A stretch of 64,000 nt of DNA. Source: Roseiarcus sp963783175 (GTDB lineage Bacteria; Pseudomonadota; Alphaproteobacteria; Rhizobiales; Beijerinckiaceae). Shown piece after piece: positions 26,960 through 36,659 of this stretch. Below the pieces are notes generated by a model that was not told where the DNA came from, did no database searches, and saw only the letters and a program-made list of their open reading frames with translations. A program made the position numbers and the translations under genes. The stretch's first letter is position 1, and every line of letters begins with the position of its first letter. The DNA lies in contig CAWANG010000008.1 in NCBI GenBank assembly GCA_963783175.1, positions 3,931 through 67,930 of the forward strand, in the 5' to 3' direction.

Positions 26960-27814
26960 CTATTTCTGTTTGATCGACGCGGAGAGAACGCGCGCCATGA
27001 CGCTCAGCGCAAGCACCGCGAAGGTAAGGATAAGCGCGCCGGTCCAGGCGAGACTCTGCTGCTCTGCGTAGGGACTGCGCGCGAACTCGTAAATGATTAG
27101 GCGGGCAGGGCCGACATCGGCCCGCGCGGGTCGACCGTGAACAGCGAGTTGCCTAGCGCGGTGAAGATCAGCGGCGCGGTCTCGCCGGTCATGCGGGCGA
27201 TCGCAAGCAGAACGCCGGTGATGATGCCCGACGCTACCGCCGCGGTAGGCGACATTGCGGATCACGAGCGACCGCGGCATGCCGAGCGCGGAAGCGGCCT
27301 CACGCAGGGAGTTGGGCACCAGATTGAGCATGTCCTCGGTGGTCCGCACCATGATCGGCGCGCCGAGCACCGCAAGCGCGACGCCGCCCGCGAGAGCGGA
27401 GAAATGCCCGACCGTCACGACCAATAACTCATAGATGAACAAGCCGACGATAATCGAGGGCGCGCTCAGCAGAATGTCGTTGATGAAGCGCACGACCGTT
27501 GCGAGCCGCGAGTTGGCCCCGTATTCCGCGAGATAGGTCCCCGCCAGAATGCCGAGCGGCGCGCCGATCGCCAGACCGATCGCCGTCATGATGATGCTGC
27601 CGACGATCGAGTTGAGCAGACCCCCGACAACTCCGGGCGGGGCCGTATTCTTGGTGAAGACATCGAGCGACAGTCCACCAAAACCGTTCCACAGCAGCGT
27701 GGCCAGGATTATCGCCAGCATCGTCAGGCCGAGGGCCGTCGCCGCGTAGGCGAGGACGGTCCAGACGGCGTTGCGGGCTCGGCGCCGGGGATAGAGGTTA
27801 GCCGCGGCCGTCAT
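26960..27814 (-). CDS. pstA: phosphate ABC transporter permease PstA (two compensating frameshifts)
   Basis: An inner-membrane permease of about 284 residues. N- and C-terminal parts read in one frame ('FGGLSLDVFTKNTAPPG', 'SLREAASALGMPRSLVIRN', then 'IIYEFARSPYAEQQSLAW'). The stretch between about 27240 and 27105 only makes sense in a second frame ('ASGIITGVLLAIARMTGETA'). An extra base near 27240 and a missing base near 27105 would restore the gene. Its start overlaps the pstC stop by 4 bp. Confidence 0.87.
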   Translation of the reverse strand: MTAAANLYPRRRARNAVWTVLAYAATALGLTMLAIILATLLWNGFGGLSLDVFTKNTAPPGVVGGLLNSIVGSIIMTAIGLAIGAPLGILAGTYLAEYGANSRLATVVRFINDILLSAPSIIVGLFIYELLVVTVGHFSALAGGVALAVLGAPIMVRTTEDMLNLVPNSLREAASALGMPRSLVIRNVAYRGGSVGHHHRRSACDRPHDRRDRAADLHRARQLAVHGRPARADVGPARLIIYEFARSPYAEQQSLAWTGALILTFAVLALSVMARVLSASIKQK

Positions 27815-28800
27815 GCCTTCAACTCCAGGCGCGCGAGCATGAAGCGTGCGGCGGCGAGAACCAGGAACGTGATGACGAACAGAATGAATCCGAGCGCGAG
27901 CAGGGACGACGTGAACAATCCAGGATCCGCGTCGGCGAACTGGTTTGCGATCATCGCCGAGATGGTCGTGCCCTGGGCGAGGATCGAGGTCTGAATCTTG
28001 GTGGCGTTGCCGACGACGAAGGTGACCGCCATCGTCTCGCCCAGCGCACGGCCGAGCGCGAGCATGACGCCGCCGATGACGCCGACGCGCGTATAAGGGA
28101 TCACGATATTGCCAATAACCTCGAAGGTCGTCGCGCCGACCCCATAGGCGGCCTCCTTCAGCACCGTCGGAACCGTATCGAAAACGTCCCGCGACACCGC
28201 GGTGATGAAAGGCAGAATCATCAGCGCGAGCACGAGTCCCGCGGTCAGCACCCCATAGCCGAGCGGCGGCCCCTGAAACAGGTAGCCGATAATTGGCACA
28301 TTACCGAGGGTGTTGATGAGGAAGGGTTGGATATACGCCTGCATCACCGGGCGGAAATAATAGACGCCCCAGATGCCGTAGATGATCGAAGGAATTCCCG
28401 CTAGGAGCTCGATCGCGACGCCGATGGGCCGACGCAGCGGCAACCAGCAGAGCTCGGTGAGGAAGACCGCGATTCCGAGGCCGACCGGAACCGCAATCAG
28501 CATGGCGATCACGGACGTGACCAGAGTGCCGTAAATCGCCGTCGCCGCGCCGAATTTCTCCTTCGGCGGACTCCAGGCGTCGGAGAACAGAAAGCCAAAG
28601 TCGAATTCGTGGAATGCCGGCCAGCCGCCAATGAACAGCGAGATTACCACCCCGAGCAGAAGCGCCAGAACAAGGACCGCCGCGCCGAGCGCAAACAGGC
28701 GGAAGCCGGTGTCGGAGAATTTCAGCCGCCCCAGGGCGCGTGCGCGGTCCATCGACGAGCTGCGGACGGCGCTATGGGTTTGGAGCGTGGTTGCGGTCAT
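27811..28800 (-). CDS. pstC: phosphate ABC transporter permease PstC
   Basis: A 329-residue permease with about six helices and the PstC landmarks 'ELLAGIPSIIYGIWGVYYF' and 'EAAYGVGATTFEVIGNIVIP'. It forms the phosphate channel with PstA. The frame is intact. It starts 75 bp after the stop of pstS. Confidence 0.94.
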   Translation of the reverse strand: MTATTLQTHSAVRSSSMDRARALGRLKFSDTGFRLFALGAAVLVLALLLGVVISLFIGGWPAFHEFDFGFLFSDAWSPPKEKFGAATAIYGTLVTSVIAMLIAVPVGLGIAVFLTELCWLPLRRPIGVAIELLAGIPSIIYGIWGVYYFRPVMQAYIQPFLINTLGNVPIIGYLFQGPPLGYGVLTAGLVLALMILPFITAVSRDVFDTVPTVLKEAAYGVGATTFEVIGNIVIPYTRVGVIGGVMLALGRALGETMAVTFVVGNATKIQTSILAQGTTISAMIANQFADADPGLFTSSLLALGFILFVITFLVLAAARFMLARLELKA

Positions 28801-28875
28801 CGTTGATTTCAGCTTTGCGGTTTGCGCCGAATGGCGATCGGCGGCGCGGCAGAATCGCCAGCGCCGCCTGCCGTG

Positions 28876-29886
28876 TCATTTCTGCTGGACGTCCTTATCC
28901 CACATCGCCTCGACCAGCTTGACAACGTTGTCGGGCATCGGAATGTAGTCGAGATCCTGCGCCATCTTGCCGCCCTTCTCGTAAGCCCATTTGAAGAACT
29001 GCAGCGCGTCGTTCGACGCGGCGACATTGACCGGCTTCTTGTACATCAGGATGAACGTCGCGGCGGTCATCGGCCACGACTGGTCGCCGGGTTGGTTGGC
29101 CAGGATTTGATAGAAACCGGGCACGCTCCAGTCTGCGTTGGCGGCCGCCGCCTGGAAGGCGTCCATTGTCGGCTGGACCGTCTTCCCCGCCTTGTTGATC
29201 ATGCTGGTGTAGGTCAGCTTATTCTGCTCCGCGTAGGCGAATTCGACGTAGCCGATGGCGCCAGGAGTCGTGGCGACGTTGTTCGCGACGCCGTCATTGC
29301 CCTTGGCCCCAATGCCCGACGGCCATTCGACGGTGGTCGCCTTGCCGATGCTTGAATCCCACTCGGGCGACACCGCGGACAGGTAGTAGGTGAAGTTGAA
29401 GGTGGTGCCAGAGCCGTCAGCGCGATGGATGTTGGCGATGGCGAGATCGGGCAGATTGAGATTCGGATTGAGCTTCTTGATCGCCGGATCGTTCCAATTG
29501 GTGATCTTGCCCATATAGATCTGGGCGACGGTTGGACCGTCGAGCACGAGCGCGCCGGGCTTCACACCGGGGATGTTGACGACCATCACGATGCCGCCCA
29601 TCACCATCGGCCACTGGGCGAGGCCGTCCTTGTCGAGGTCCTTGGCCTCCAGTGGCGCGTCCGTCGCGCCGAAAGTGACCGTCTTGGCCCGAATTTGCTT
29701 GATGCCGGCGCCCGAGCCGATCGACTGATAGTTGAGACCGTTGTTGGTCTCCTTCTTATAGGAGTCGGCCCACTTGGCGTAGATCGGAAACGGAAAGGTC
29801 GCGCCGGCTCCGGAAATATCGGCAGCGAAGGCGACGCCTACGGCGCCGACCAGCGCCGCAGCCGCAATCAGGGATTTGAAGAACAT
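28876..29886 (-). CDS. pstS: periplasmic phosphate-binding protein PstS
   Basis: A 336-residue binding protein with a signal peptide ('SLIAAAALVGAVGVAFAAD'). Phosphate contacts are visible in 'ISGAGATFPFPIYAKW', 'GAGIKQIRAKTVTFGATDAP' and 'HRADGSGTTFNFTYYLS'. The ATG at 29886 follows GGAGAGG; the longer open frame is arginine-rich and not a signal sequence. It is the first gene of the pst operon, with a candidate PhoB site upstream. Confidence 0.94.
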   Translation of the reverse strand: MFFKSLIAAAALVGAVGVAFAADISGAGATFPFPIYAKWADSYKKETNNGLNYQSIGSGAGIKQIRAKTVTFGATDAPLEAKDLDKDGLAQWPMVMGGIVMVVNIPGVKPGALVLDGPTVAQIYMGKITNWNDPAIKKLNPNLNLPDLAIANIHRADGSGTTFNFTYYLSAVSPEWDSSIGKATTVEWPSGIGAKGNDGVANNVATTPGAIGYVEFAYAEQNKLTYTSMINKAGKTVQPTMDAFQAAAANADWSVPGFYQILANQPGDQSWPMTAATFILMYKKPVNVAASNDALQFFKWAYEKGGKMAQDLDYIPMPDNVVKLVEAMWDKDVQQK

Positions 29887-29984
29887 GGAGGCCTCTCCAG
29901 CCAAAATTGACAGGGTGAAACGCGGATTTGAGCCCGCGCGCCGGCGCCTCGGATGAGGCCGCGTTAGAGTCATAACGCGCAATC

Positions 29985-30024
29985 GGCAGGCTTATATGAC
30001 GCCAAAAAGAATGTTCTGTGACGC
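29985..30024 (-). promoter_or_regulatory. candidate Pho box (PhoB-phased repeats) upstream of pstS
   Basis: On the minus strand four 7-mers follow each other at exact 11-bp spacing: GCGTCAC (30018-30024), CATTCTT (30007-30013), GCGTCAT (29996-30002) and GCCTGCC (29985-29991). PhoB binds 7-bp units of the type CTGTCAT separated by 4 bp. The first and third match this at 4 and 5 of 7 positions, the others poorly. The position about 100 bp before pstS and the strict phase support a regulatory site. Confidence 0.45.
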
Positions 30025-30115
30025 TAACACTCTATGATAAATAACAACAATCTCGACCTGATTTTCGGCGGCAGCGGCGCGGCGACGGGTGAAGGCGTAG
30101 GCTTGCTGGAAAATG

Positions 30116-31495
30116 GGGTTGGGATGCACCCTGCCTAAATCGCAACAGGAAAGCGGGCTTTCGGTTGGCGCCGGGGGCCCCAGGGAGCATCCCAATGCAA
30201 AGATTATCCGCGCCCGAGCGCACGCGCGAGGAGCTTCGCGCCTTGATGAACGGAGACTTGGGGACGGCGGCCGGACGGGGCGATCTGGTCCGCCTGGCGC
30301 TGCGGCTGATTGTCGAAGAAACGCTGGAGGGCGAGGTCAGCGACGCCGTCGGCCGCGAGCGCTACGAACGTGGCGAGGGCGAAAAGCCCGGCTACCGCAA
30401 CGGGTATCGGACGGGCAAGGTGAAGACGGCAGAGGGCGCAGTCGAATACGCCGCGCCGCAGGTTCGCGACACGCCCGAGCCGTTCATCTCGAGCGTGCGC
30501 GCGGCGTTGGCGGGACGCACGAGGGAACTCGAGCGGCTGGCGGTGGAGCTCTACGCGCGCGGTTTGTCGACGCGCGACATCGAGGATGCGTTCACCGACG
30601 AGACGGGCAGACGGCTTCTGTCGCGGGCGGCGGTGAGCGAGATCACCGAGCGTCTGTGGGCCGAATACGAGGATTTCTGCAAGCGCGATCTTTCGGAGCA
30701 CGCCGTCGTCTACCTGTTCGTCGACGGAATCGCCGAGCGGCTTCGGCCAGGCCAGCGGCGTGAGGCTGTGCTGGCTGCCTGGGGCGTCGGCGAGGACGGA
30801 CGCAAGGTCCTGCTTGGGTTGATGGCGGGCTCCAAGGAGGACGTCGAGACGGTGCGCGCGTTCTTCCAGGACCTGCGCGCCCGCGGGCTCGGCGATCCGC
30901 TGCTGATCGTTTCCGATGGGGCGCCTGGGATCATCCGGGCAATTGAGGAATGCTTTCCGCGCTCGGCGCGCCAGCGCTGCCTGGCGCACCGGATGCGCAA
31001 CCTCGCGGCCAAGGTCCCCACCGACCTGTGGCCGGAGTTCAAGACGCGGGTCGCCGCCTGCTATCAGGCGCCCTCGCGGGCGATCGCGCGCCAACTGGCG
31101 GCGGGCATCCGCGCCGACTACGCCGATGTCCTTCCGAGCGCGTTCACCTGTTTTGACGACGACTTCGGGGCCTGCATCGCCCACCTGCGCCTGCCGGTCA
31201 CGCATCGGCGCTTCGCCAGGACGACCAACCTGCTCGAACGGCTGTTCGTCGAGGAACGGCGAAGGCTCAAAATCATCCCCAACGGCTTCGGCGAAAAGCC
31301 GGTGCTCAAACTCATGTTCGGCGCGCTCATCCGCGCTGCAGAGCGCTGGCGCGGCCTGCGCTTCACCGAGTTCGAGCTGCGCCAGATCGCCGCCGTCAGA
31401 AAGGAACTCGACCAGGAATACGAGGACTCGATCACGCCGCTGGCAAGGTCATCCCAGCCCCGCGTTTCCAGCAAATCCGCGCCTTGACCCAACCC
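30116..31495 (+). mobile_element. IS256-family insertion sequence
   Basis: An intact transposase gene bounded by an inverted repeat whose clear core is GGGTTGGG at 30116-30123 and CCCAACCC at 31488-31495. Beyond these eight bases the ends differ, so the exact limits are approximate. No 8-9 bp target duplication was recognised. The element lies between the pstS promoter and the polysaccharide locus and leaves the candidate Pho box intact. Confidence 0.7.
30195..31487 (+). CDS. IS256-family transposase
   Basis: A 430-residue mutator-type DDE transposase. Hallmarks are 'EKPGYRNGYR', 'ARGLSTRDIEDAF', the first Asp in 'YLFVDGIAERL', 'LIVSDGAPGI' with the second Asp, 'RQRCLAHRMRNL' and the terminal Glu region 'RTTNLLERLFVEERRR'. 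The ATG at 30195 with GGGAG upstream was chosen over a start ten codons earlier. The reading frame is unbroken, so the element may be active. Confidence 0.93.
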   Translation: MQRLSAPERTREELRALMNGDLGTAAGRGDLVRLALRLIVEETLEGEVSDAVGRERYERGEGEKPGYRNGYRTGKVKTAEGAVEYAAPQVRDTPEPFISSVRAALAGRTRELERLAVELYARGLSTRDIEDAFTDETGRRLLSRAAVSEITERLWAEYEDFCKRDLSEHAVVYLFVDGIAERLRPGQRREAVLAAWGVGEDGRKVLLGLMAGSKEDVETVRAFFQDLRARGLGDPLLIVSDGAPGIIRAIEECFPRSARQRCLAHRMRNLAAKVPTDLWPEFKTRVAACYQAPSRAIARQLAAGIRADYADVLPSAFTCFDDDFGACIAHLRLPVTHRRFARTTNLLERLFVEERRRLKIIPNGFGEKPVLKLMFGALIRAAERWRGLRFTEFELRQIAAVRKELDQEYEDSITPLARSSQPRVSSKSAP

Positions 31496-31932
31496 TTAGG
31501 TGAGGGGCGAAACGGTGACCAGAGGAATTCGCCGACCTAAAGTGGTAGTTCTTCCTTTCTTTCGAATGAGGCGAAGGCGCGCTCGGGTTTGTCGAGAGTT
31601 CCGGCGCGCCGCTACCTTAGATCCGTTTCGGGGTGCCCTGCTAATCCCACCTGGCTCCTACGGTGGAAAGAGTACGTACTCCGTTGAGCCAACGTCGACA
31701 CGTTGTGTCCGTCCGATCATTGCGAAGGCCGAGGCATCGGTCTTTGTACGTAGCGAAAACGATAGTTTGCCAAATTCCTCGACCCAGATTAGTTTGATCC
31801 TTCAAGCCTGATAAAGCGACTACTGTTCAACAAGATCCTCGAAATATTTCATGATGGGCGAAGCGTCTTCACCCAAATGGCGGTAGCTTGGCCGAAGGAT
31901 AAGCCCGTCCGGGGTAAGAGAAGAGGCGACGC
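31496..31932. other. leader region of the polysaccharide locus
   Basis: 437 bp between the IS256 element and the first gene of the locus, without a convincing gene. It contains a perfect 12-bp palindrome GAGTACGTACTC (31670-31681) and, 15 bp further, an inverted repeat GACAC-GTT-GTGTC (31697-31709). Either could be an operator. An AT-rich stretch from about 31740 to 31850 may hold the promoter, and a long leader would suit the antiterminator encoded next. Confidence 0.45.
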
Positions 31933-32481
31933 GTGAAGAGCTTGGAGGGGGAAGATTTGTCTTCTAGCCTAGAATTAGGACCAGAAGAGCGTTGGTTCGT
32001 CGCGCGAGTCCTCCCTCACCAGGAGAACCGGGCGCAATTCAATCTCCATCGGTTGGGCTTCCGAAGTTTCGTTCCCAGGCTGCGGCGCACCATTCGACAC
32101 GCACGCAGGTTGCAGGACACCCTGCAGCCCCTTTTTCCCAGTTATATCTTCATCGTCATCGATCTCTCCAAACATCGCTGGCGGAGCATCAATGGAACGT
32201 TTGGCGTCGCCTCATTGATCATGGGTGTCGAGCAGCCCTTACCGGTGCCGCGCGGTGTGGTTGAGGCGTTGGTTGCCTCATGTGAAAGCTGTGGGGCCGT
32301 TCGCTTTGATGACAGTCTCGAGATCGGCCAGAAAGTGCGCATATTATCGGGACCATTCGCGGAGACCCTTTGTCGTCTCGCGCGCCTGGACGACGGTGGG
32401 CGCGTTCGCGTCCTAATCGAAATCATGGGTACGGAAGTAGCGGCCCAACTTGACCGTTCCGCAATCGCCCCGGCAGCTTAA
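31933..32481 (+). CDS. NusG/RfaH-type transcription antiterminator
   Basis: 182 residues with a NusG N-terminal domain: 'GPEERWFVARVLPHQENRAQ' at the start, 'LFPSYIFIVID' in the middle, and a C-terminal KOW-like part ('GQKVRILSGPFAETLCRLAR'). It is not housekeeping NusG, which is encoded beside secE. Specialised relatives (RfaH, UpxY, LoaP) are often the first gene of the long polysaccharide operon they help polymerase to traverse, exactly its place here. The GTG start follows AGAGG. Confidence 0.82.
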   Translation: MKSLEGEDLSSSLELGPEERWFVARVLPHQENRAQFNLHRLGFRSFVPRLRRTIRHARRLQDTLQPLFPSYIFIVIDLSKHRWRSINGTFGVASLIMGVEQPLPVPRGVVEALVASCESCGAVRFDDSLEIGQKVRILSGPFAETLCRLARLDDGGRVRVLIEIMGTEVAAQLDRSAIAPAA

Positions 32482-32673
32482 GGAACTGAATTACACCCAG
32501 ACGCGATTCGGCAATCCCGACACCGGCGTTTATGAGTTTAGGTCCGACTTAGCATTGGATTGTCGCAGAAGGTTGTTTTCGAATGGTACTCTTCCGAGGA
32601 GTCCGCTCGCGACCGGAGTCTGCCAGCCTGCGACCCGGATCGACATGAATAAGTCGCTGATTTGACACTCGTC

Positions 32674-34975
32674 ATGCAGAACAAGGATTCAGCAGCTCCA
32701 ATCGAGTACATTGAAGATATGGGCGGTGCCCAGGCTCCGTCGATAGATCTTTGCTATCCTCGCGGCGTACTGCGGCGTTGGAAGCTCGTCGCTGCGATAA
32801 CGCTGTCTGCGTTGATTGCAACATACGGCGTGGTAAAGCTGCTCGTGCCGTCACGATATAAATCAACGGTCGAGATACTCGTCTACGATCCGCAACAACA
32901 AATCGACGCGACGGTCCAGAAACCGATCTCCCCCTTCGTAGACGCCCTCGGTAACGACGCGATGAACACCGAAATCAATATCCTCAAGTCGAAATCAGTC
33001 GCGTTACGCGTCGCCAGTGAGCTTGGCCTCGACACGGACCCGGAGTTCCAATCCCACGGACCTTCGAATCGGAGCCTTGCGAAACGGCTTGGAATTGTCG
33101 AAACGGCTTGGAATCCCGGATCTGGCAGAACGGCTTGGAATTGCGGATTTGGCGGAACGGCTTGGTTTCGCCGGCTTGGGCCGAGCCTCTGACAACAGTG
33201 CAGCAAACCATTGGCGGTACGGAGGAAAAAGCCGAAAAGCTGGACCGGGCAGCAGATGCGTTGATTAAGAGACTGGATATTTGGCAAGACTCCTACATCA
33301 TATTTGTTTCTGCTACATCGCGGGACCCGGTCAAGGCGCAACGCCTGGCGTCGACTATCGCGAATGATTATTTGGCGAGCCAGCGGGAAGCGCGGCAAGA
33401 AGCGCTGGAGCACGTGGCGACTTGGCTGAAGGGCCGCGTCGACAATCTGCAGTCTCGGGTGTTGGAAACCGAGGCCTCAATAGAGAAATTGAAGGTTGAA
33501 AGCGGCATCCGTGACACGCGAAATCCGATAATGTCAGAGAGCAGCAGATTGGCGACCTCAATACCCAGCTCATGACCGCCCGCGAAGAGGTCAACGACAA
33601 ACGTGCCCGCCTCGAACAGGCGCGTCACGTGATCGACACCAATGGCGATATCGACGAGTATCCCTGAGCTAACCGCTTCCGCTACGCTCTCCGAGCTACG
33701 TCGAAAACAGATGGAATTGAATTGGAGCGCTCGCGGAGCTGCAAAATAAGGTGGGTGAGCGTAACCCCCAGGTTATCTCTATTCGAGCGGCAGCTGGCCA
33801 CCGTCAACAAGCAGATAGACGCCGAGGCGGAGCACATCCTTGGCAATATGAAAAACGCTTACGATATCGCCGTGCGGCGGGAGCAATCGCTAGAGGCGAA
33901 CCTCCAGAGCCTCACCGCAAATCTTAATTCGGAAACCTACGTCAAGTTGCAGCAGCTCCGACGCGTGGCCGACGCAGACCGCAAAGTTTACGAGAGCTAT
34001 CTCTCTCAGTACAACGATATCGCCGAGCGGCGCGAACTGCAGGACGCAAGCGCACGGATCATTTCACCGGCTACGCTTCCGAGGTCGCCCAGCTCAAGTC
34101 GCATCAAGTTTTATGCACTTGGCGGGATAGCGGGTCTTGCCGGCGGTTTGCTGCTCGCCTTCCTGCTGGAATATTTTCGACCCGGTGTCAAGACTAGTAC
34201 CGAGATCGAGCAATCCTTCGGCCTACCGGTCGTGGGGAATATTCCTTTGGTGCGGCGGCCGGAAAACCCGCGGCGCTTCTTATGATCGACCACTAGACAG
34301 AATGGTCAATGAACCTCTCTCGCACTTAAGCGAGGCGGTGCATGCAATGCGGATCAGCCTTGAGCTTTCGAGCGCCAATCCGAAGGTCATTTTAATTACC
34401 TCGGCGCTACCCGCCGAAGGCAAATCGACCGCCGCAATGTTGCTCGCTGCTTCCAGCGCCAGCTCAGGCAAGAGAACCATATTGCTCGACTGCGACTTGC
34501 GCCTGCGCTCGGTCTCAGAAGCACTCGGAAACAAGCACCAGCCAGGCTTGTCCGAGTTACTCCGCGGCACAGCCAAACTCACGGATGTAATCACCCAAGA
34601 CCCGGTAACGAAGATTTATGTGCTTCCCGCCGGATCCATGGCGCCAAATGCGGCCGACTTGCTGATGTCTCAGGAGATGCTGGATCTCATCGCCATTCTG
34701 CGGGGCGAGTTCGACTATATCGTGATGGATGCTCCGCCTTTGCTGCCGGTCGTGGATGCGCTCGCCCTCGCGACCGCCGCAGACAAGATTTTGGTGATCG
34801 TCGAGTGGTGCGAGACGTCGCGTGCCAGCATCCACGAAGCTTTCAGGGTTTTGGGTCCGGAGGTGAATCGCGTCGCCGGCATCGTCCTCAACAAGGTCGA
34901 TTTCAATCAGCTCCCGGGGTATCGGCGACCGGCTATCACTATCGCTCAGTCGCCAAGTACTTCGGCAACGCATGA
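32674..34975 (+). CDS. Wzc/ExoP-type chain-length determinant and tyrosine kinase (multiple frameshifts)
   Basis: All parts of an exopolysaccharide co-polymerase with BY-kinase are present, but in different frames. They are a first membrane helix after 'RGVLRRWKLVAAITL', a periplasmic coiled-coil part, a second helix ('ALGGIAGLAGGLLLAFLLEY'), Walker A 'ALPAEGKSTAA', Walker A' 'TILLDCDLR', Walker B 'YIVMDAPPL' and a tyrosine-containing tail ('GYHYRSVAKYFGNA'). Frame breaks lie near 33080-33190, 33540, 33662, 33725, 34270 and 34920. The first break is in an unusual 27-bp tandem repeat. The protein would set chain length and couple polymerisation to export in the inner membrane. Six breaks make this either a pseudogene or a badly resolved stretch. 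Confidence 0.8.
33079..33180 (+). repeat. 27-bp tandem repeat inside the chain-length gene
   Basis: Two full 27-bp units of the form GGCTTGGAAT....GGC(A/G)GAAC, preceded by a 19-bp shortened unit and followed by a partial one. In one frame they code for a repeated nonapeptide 'ERLGIADLA'. The unit length is a multiple of three, but the shortened first copy shifts the frame. Confidence 0.75.
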
Positions 34976-34979
34976 AACC

Positions 34980-35090
34980 CGACTCACTGGGTGTTCGACT
35001 ACATTGAATGGTTCCAACACGGTTCGCTGGCAGTCGACCATCGGCTATCTCAGCCCGGTTGAGTTCCAGGAGCGAGCTGTATTAAGTTAC
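34980..35090 (+). pseudogene. 3' remnant of an IS3-family orfB
   Basis: Just after the kinase stop codon the sequence reads 'WVFDYIEWF' in one frame and 'STIGYLSPVEFQERAVLS' in the next. This is the C-terminal end of IS3-family transposases, in which the residues around 'RRHSTIGYLSP' are strongly conserved. Everything upstream of it is missing. The following 370 bp up to the glycosyltransferase hold nothing recognisable. Confidence 0.65.
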
Positions 35091-35458
35091 CGCCCACGAA
35101 ACCAGCAGCAGTCCATGCCGGAGAGTTCCTCGGTGGAGCCTGTGTCGCGGGAAGTCGGGGTCAGTGTACCGACGGCGATCGAACTGGTATCCGCCGTGAC
35201 CTGCGCTGGACGGTGGTGGCGTAACTGCAGACAGTGATCACCACGGCGGCGATGGATGAGGCGACACGCAGTGCTTGGCGCTCGCGAGCAGAGGTCGTAT
35301 CCGGCGGAGCTGGAGACTTCGAAACAGCATGCGATCGCCGGCTCTCGGCAGGCCGCGTGCAGCCAGCGCCGGGGACGGCGGCAGGATCGGCCTATGCTCT
35401 GGCCGGCATCGATACGCGCACCGTGCACCGATGGCAGACCTCCTCCAATGAGCTTCCA

Positions 35459-36456
35459 ATGAACCCCTCGCGACGCTATCTGCTCATCTCGCCTTGCCGG
35501 GACGAGGCCCAGTACCTCCGCCGCACGCTCGACAGCGTGGCGGCGCAGTCGGTGCAACCAGCGGCCTGGGTGGTGGTCGACGACGGATCGACCGACGAAA
35601 CCCCGGCCATTCTCGAGGAGTACGCTCGCCGACTGCCATACCTCCGCGTGGTGCGGCGCACGGATCGCGGCCGCCGGGAGGTGGGGCCAGGCGTCATCGA
35701 GGCCTTCTACGCCGGCCTGGAAACGGTGCGCCTGGAGGATTTCGACTATCTCTGCAAGCTGGACATGGATCTGGACCTGCCGGTTCGCTATTTTGAGTTG
35801 CTGATGCAGCGGATGGAGAGCGATCCGCGCGTCGGGACCACCTCCGGCAAGCCGTGGTTCGTCCACCCGCAGAGCGGCGCGCTAGTGCCAGAAGTCTGTG
35901 GGGACGAAATGTCGGTCGGGAATGACCAAGTTCTATCGCGTCGCCTGTTTCAAGGAGATCGGCGGCTTCGTGCGCCAGGTGATGTGGGACGGCATCGACT
36001 GCCACCGGGCCCGCATGCTCGGCTGGATTGCCGAGAGCGTCGATCACGAGCCCCTCCGCTTCGTCCACCTGCGCCCGCAGGGCGCCAGCCAGAAGGGCAT
36101 CTGGACCGGGCGGCTTCGGCACGGGCTTCGGGCAGTATTTCATGGGCACCTCGCCGCTCTACTACCTGGCGGTGGTTATCTATCGCCTGCCGACTTACCC
36201 GGTGCTGATCGGCAGCGTAGCCATGCTGTGGGGCTACCTCAGGAGCTGGCTCAAGGGCCTGCCGCGCTACGACGACCTCGAGTTCAGGCGCTTCCTCCGC
36301 TCCTACCAGCACGCCTGCCTGCGTATGGGCAAGCGGGCCGCCACGGCCCGGGTCAATGCCGAGCGGGCCCACCTCTGGCATGCCAGCCGGCCGACGCCGC
36401 TGTCGGCCATCGCGCGCGCCTCCAGCACCACGCCGACGGCGATCGGCAGTTCGTGA
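35459..36456 (+). CDS. glycosyltransferase family 2 (two frameshifts)
   Basis: A GT2 enzyme of about 330 residues. It starts 'YLLISPCRDEAQYLRRTL', has the nucleotide-binding 'VVVDDGSTDETPAIL' and the metal-binding acidic cluster 'LCKLDMDLDLP'. The middle ('MTKFYRVACFKEIGGF') and the end ('GTSPLYYLAVVIYRLPTYPV') read in other frames, so indels lie near 35920 and 36112. The C-terminal hydrophobic segment suggests membrane association. It would add one sugar to the lipid-linked repeat unit; donor and acceptor are unknown. No strong ribosome site precedes the ATG. Confidence 0.78.
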
Positions 36457-36659
36457 AGATTCTCGGCCGCGTCCCCGAAGACAGCGTCGCCGCCGTGGCG
36501 CAGGTGCGCCGAAGCCCGGAGGCCGGAATCGCCAATGGCGACATCGCCTCGGCAATCCTCCGCAAGCGGCGACCCGCGAAGATGCCGAGCATCACGACGC
36601 CACGAGGCGCTCAAGCTCAAGACCGAGCGATCATCACGGCAGTGAGGGGAGGAAACAAA

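Noticed and set aside
30100..31510. Target duplication of the IS256 element
   Set aside because: No matching 8-9 bp direct repeat was found next to the visible inverted-repeat core.
31500..31811. A 103-codon frame before the antiterminator gene
   Set aside because: No domain, poor start, and it covers inverted repeats and an AT-rich stretch expected of a leader.
33060..33190. Repeat block considered as a CRISPR array
   Set aside because: Units are directly adjacent without spacers and encode a repeated nonapeptide; there are no cas genes.
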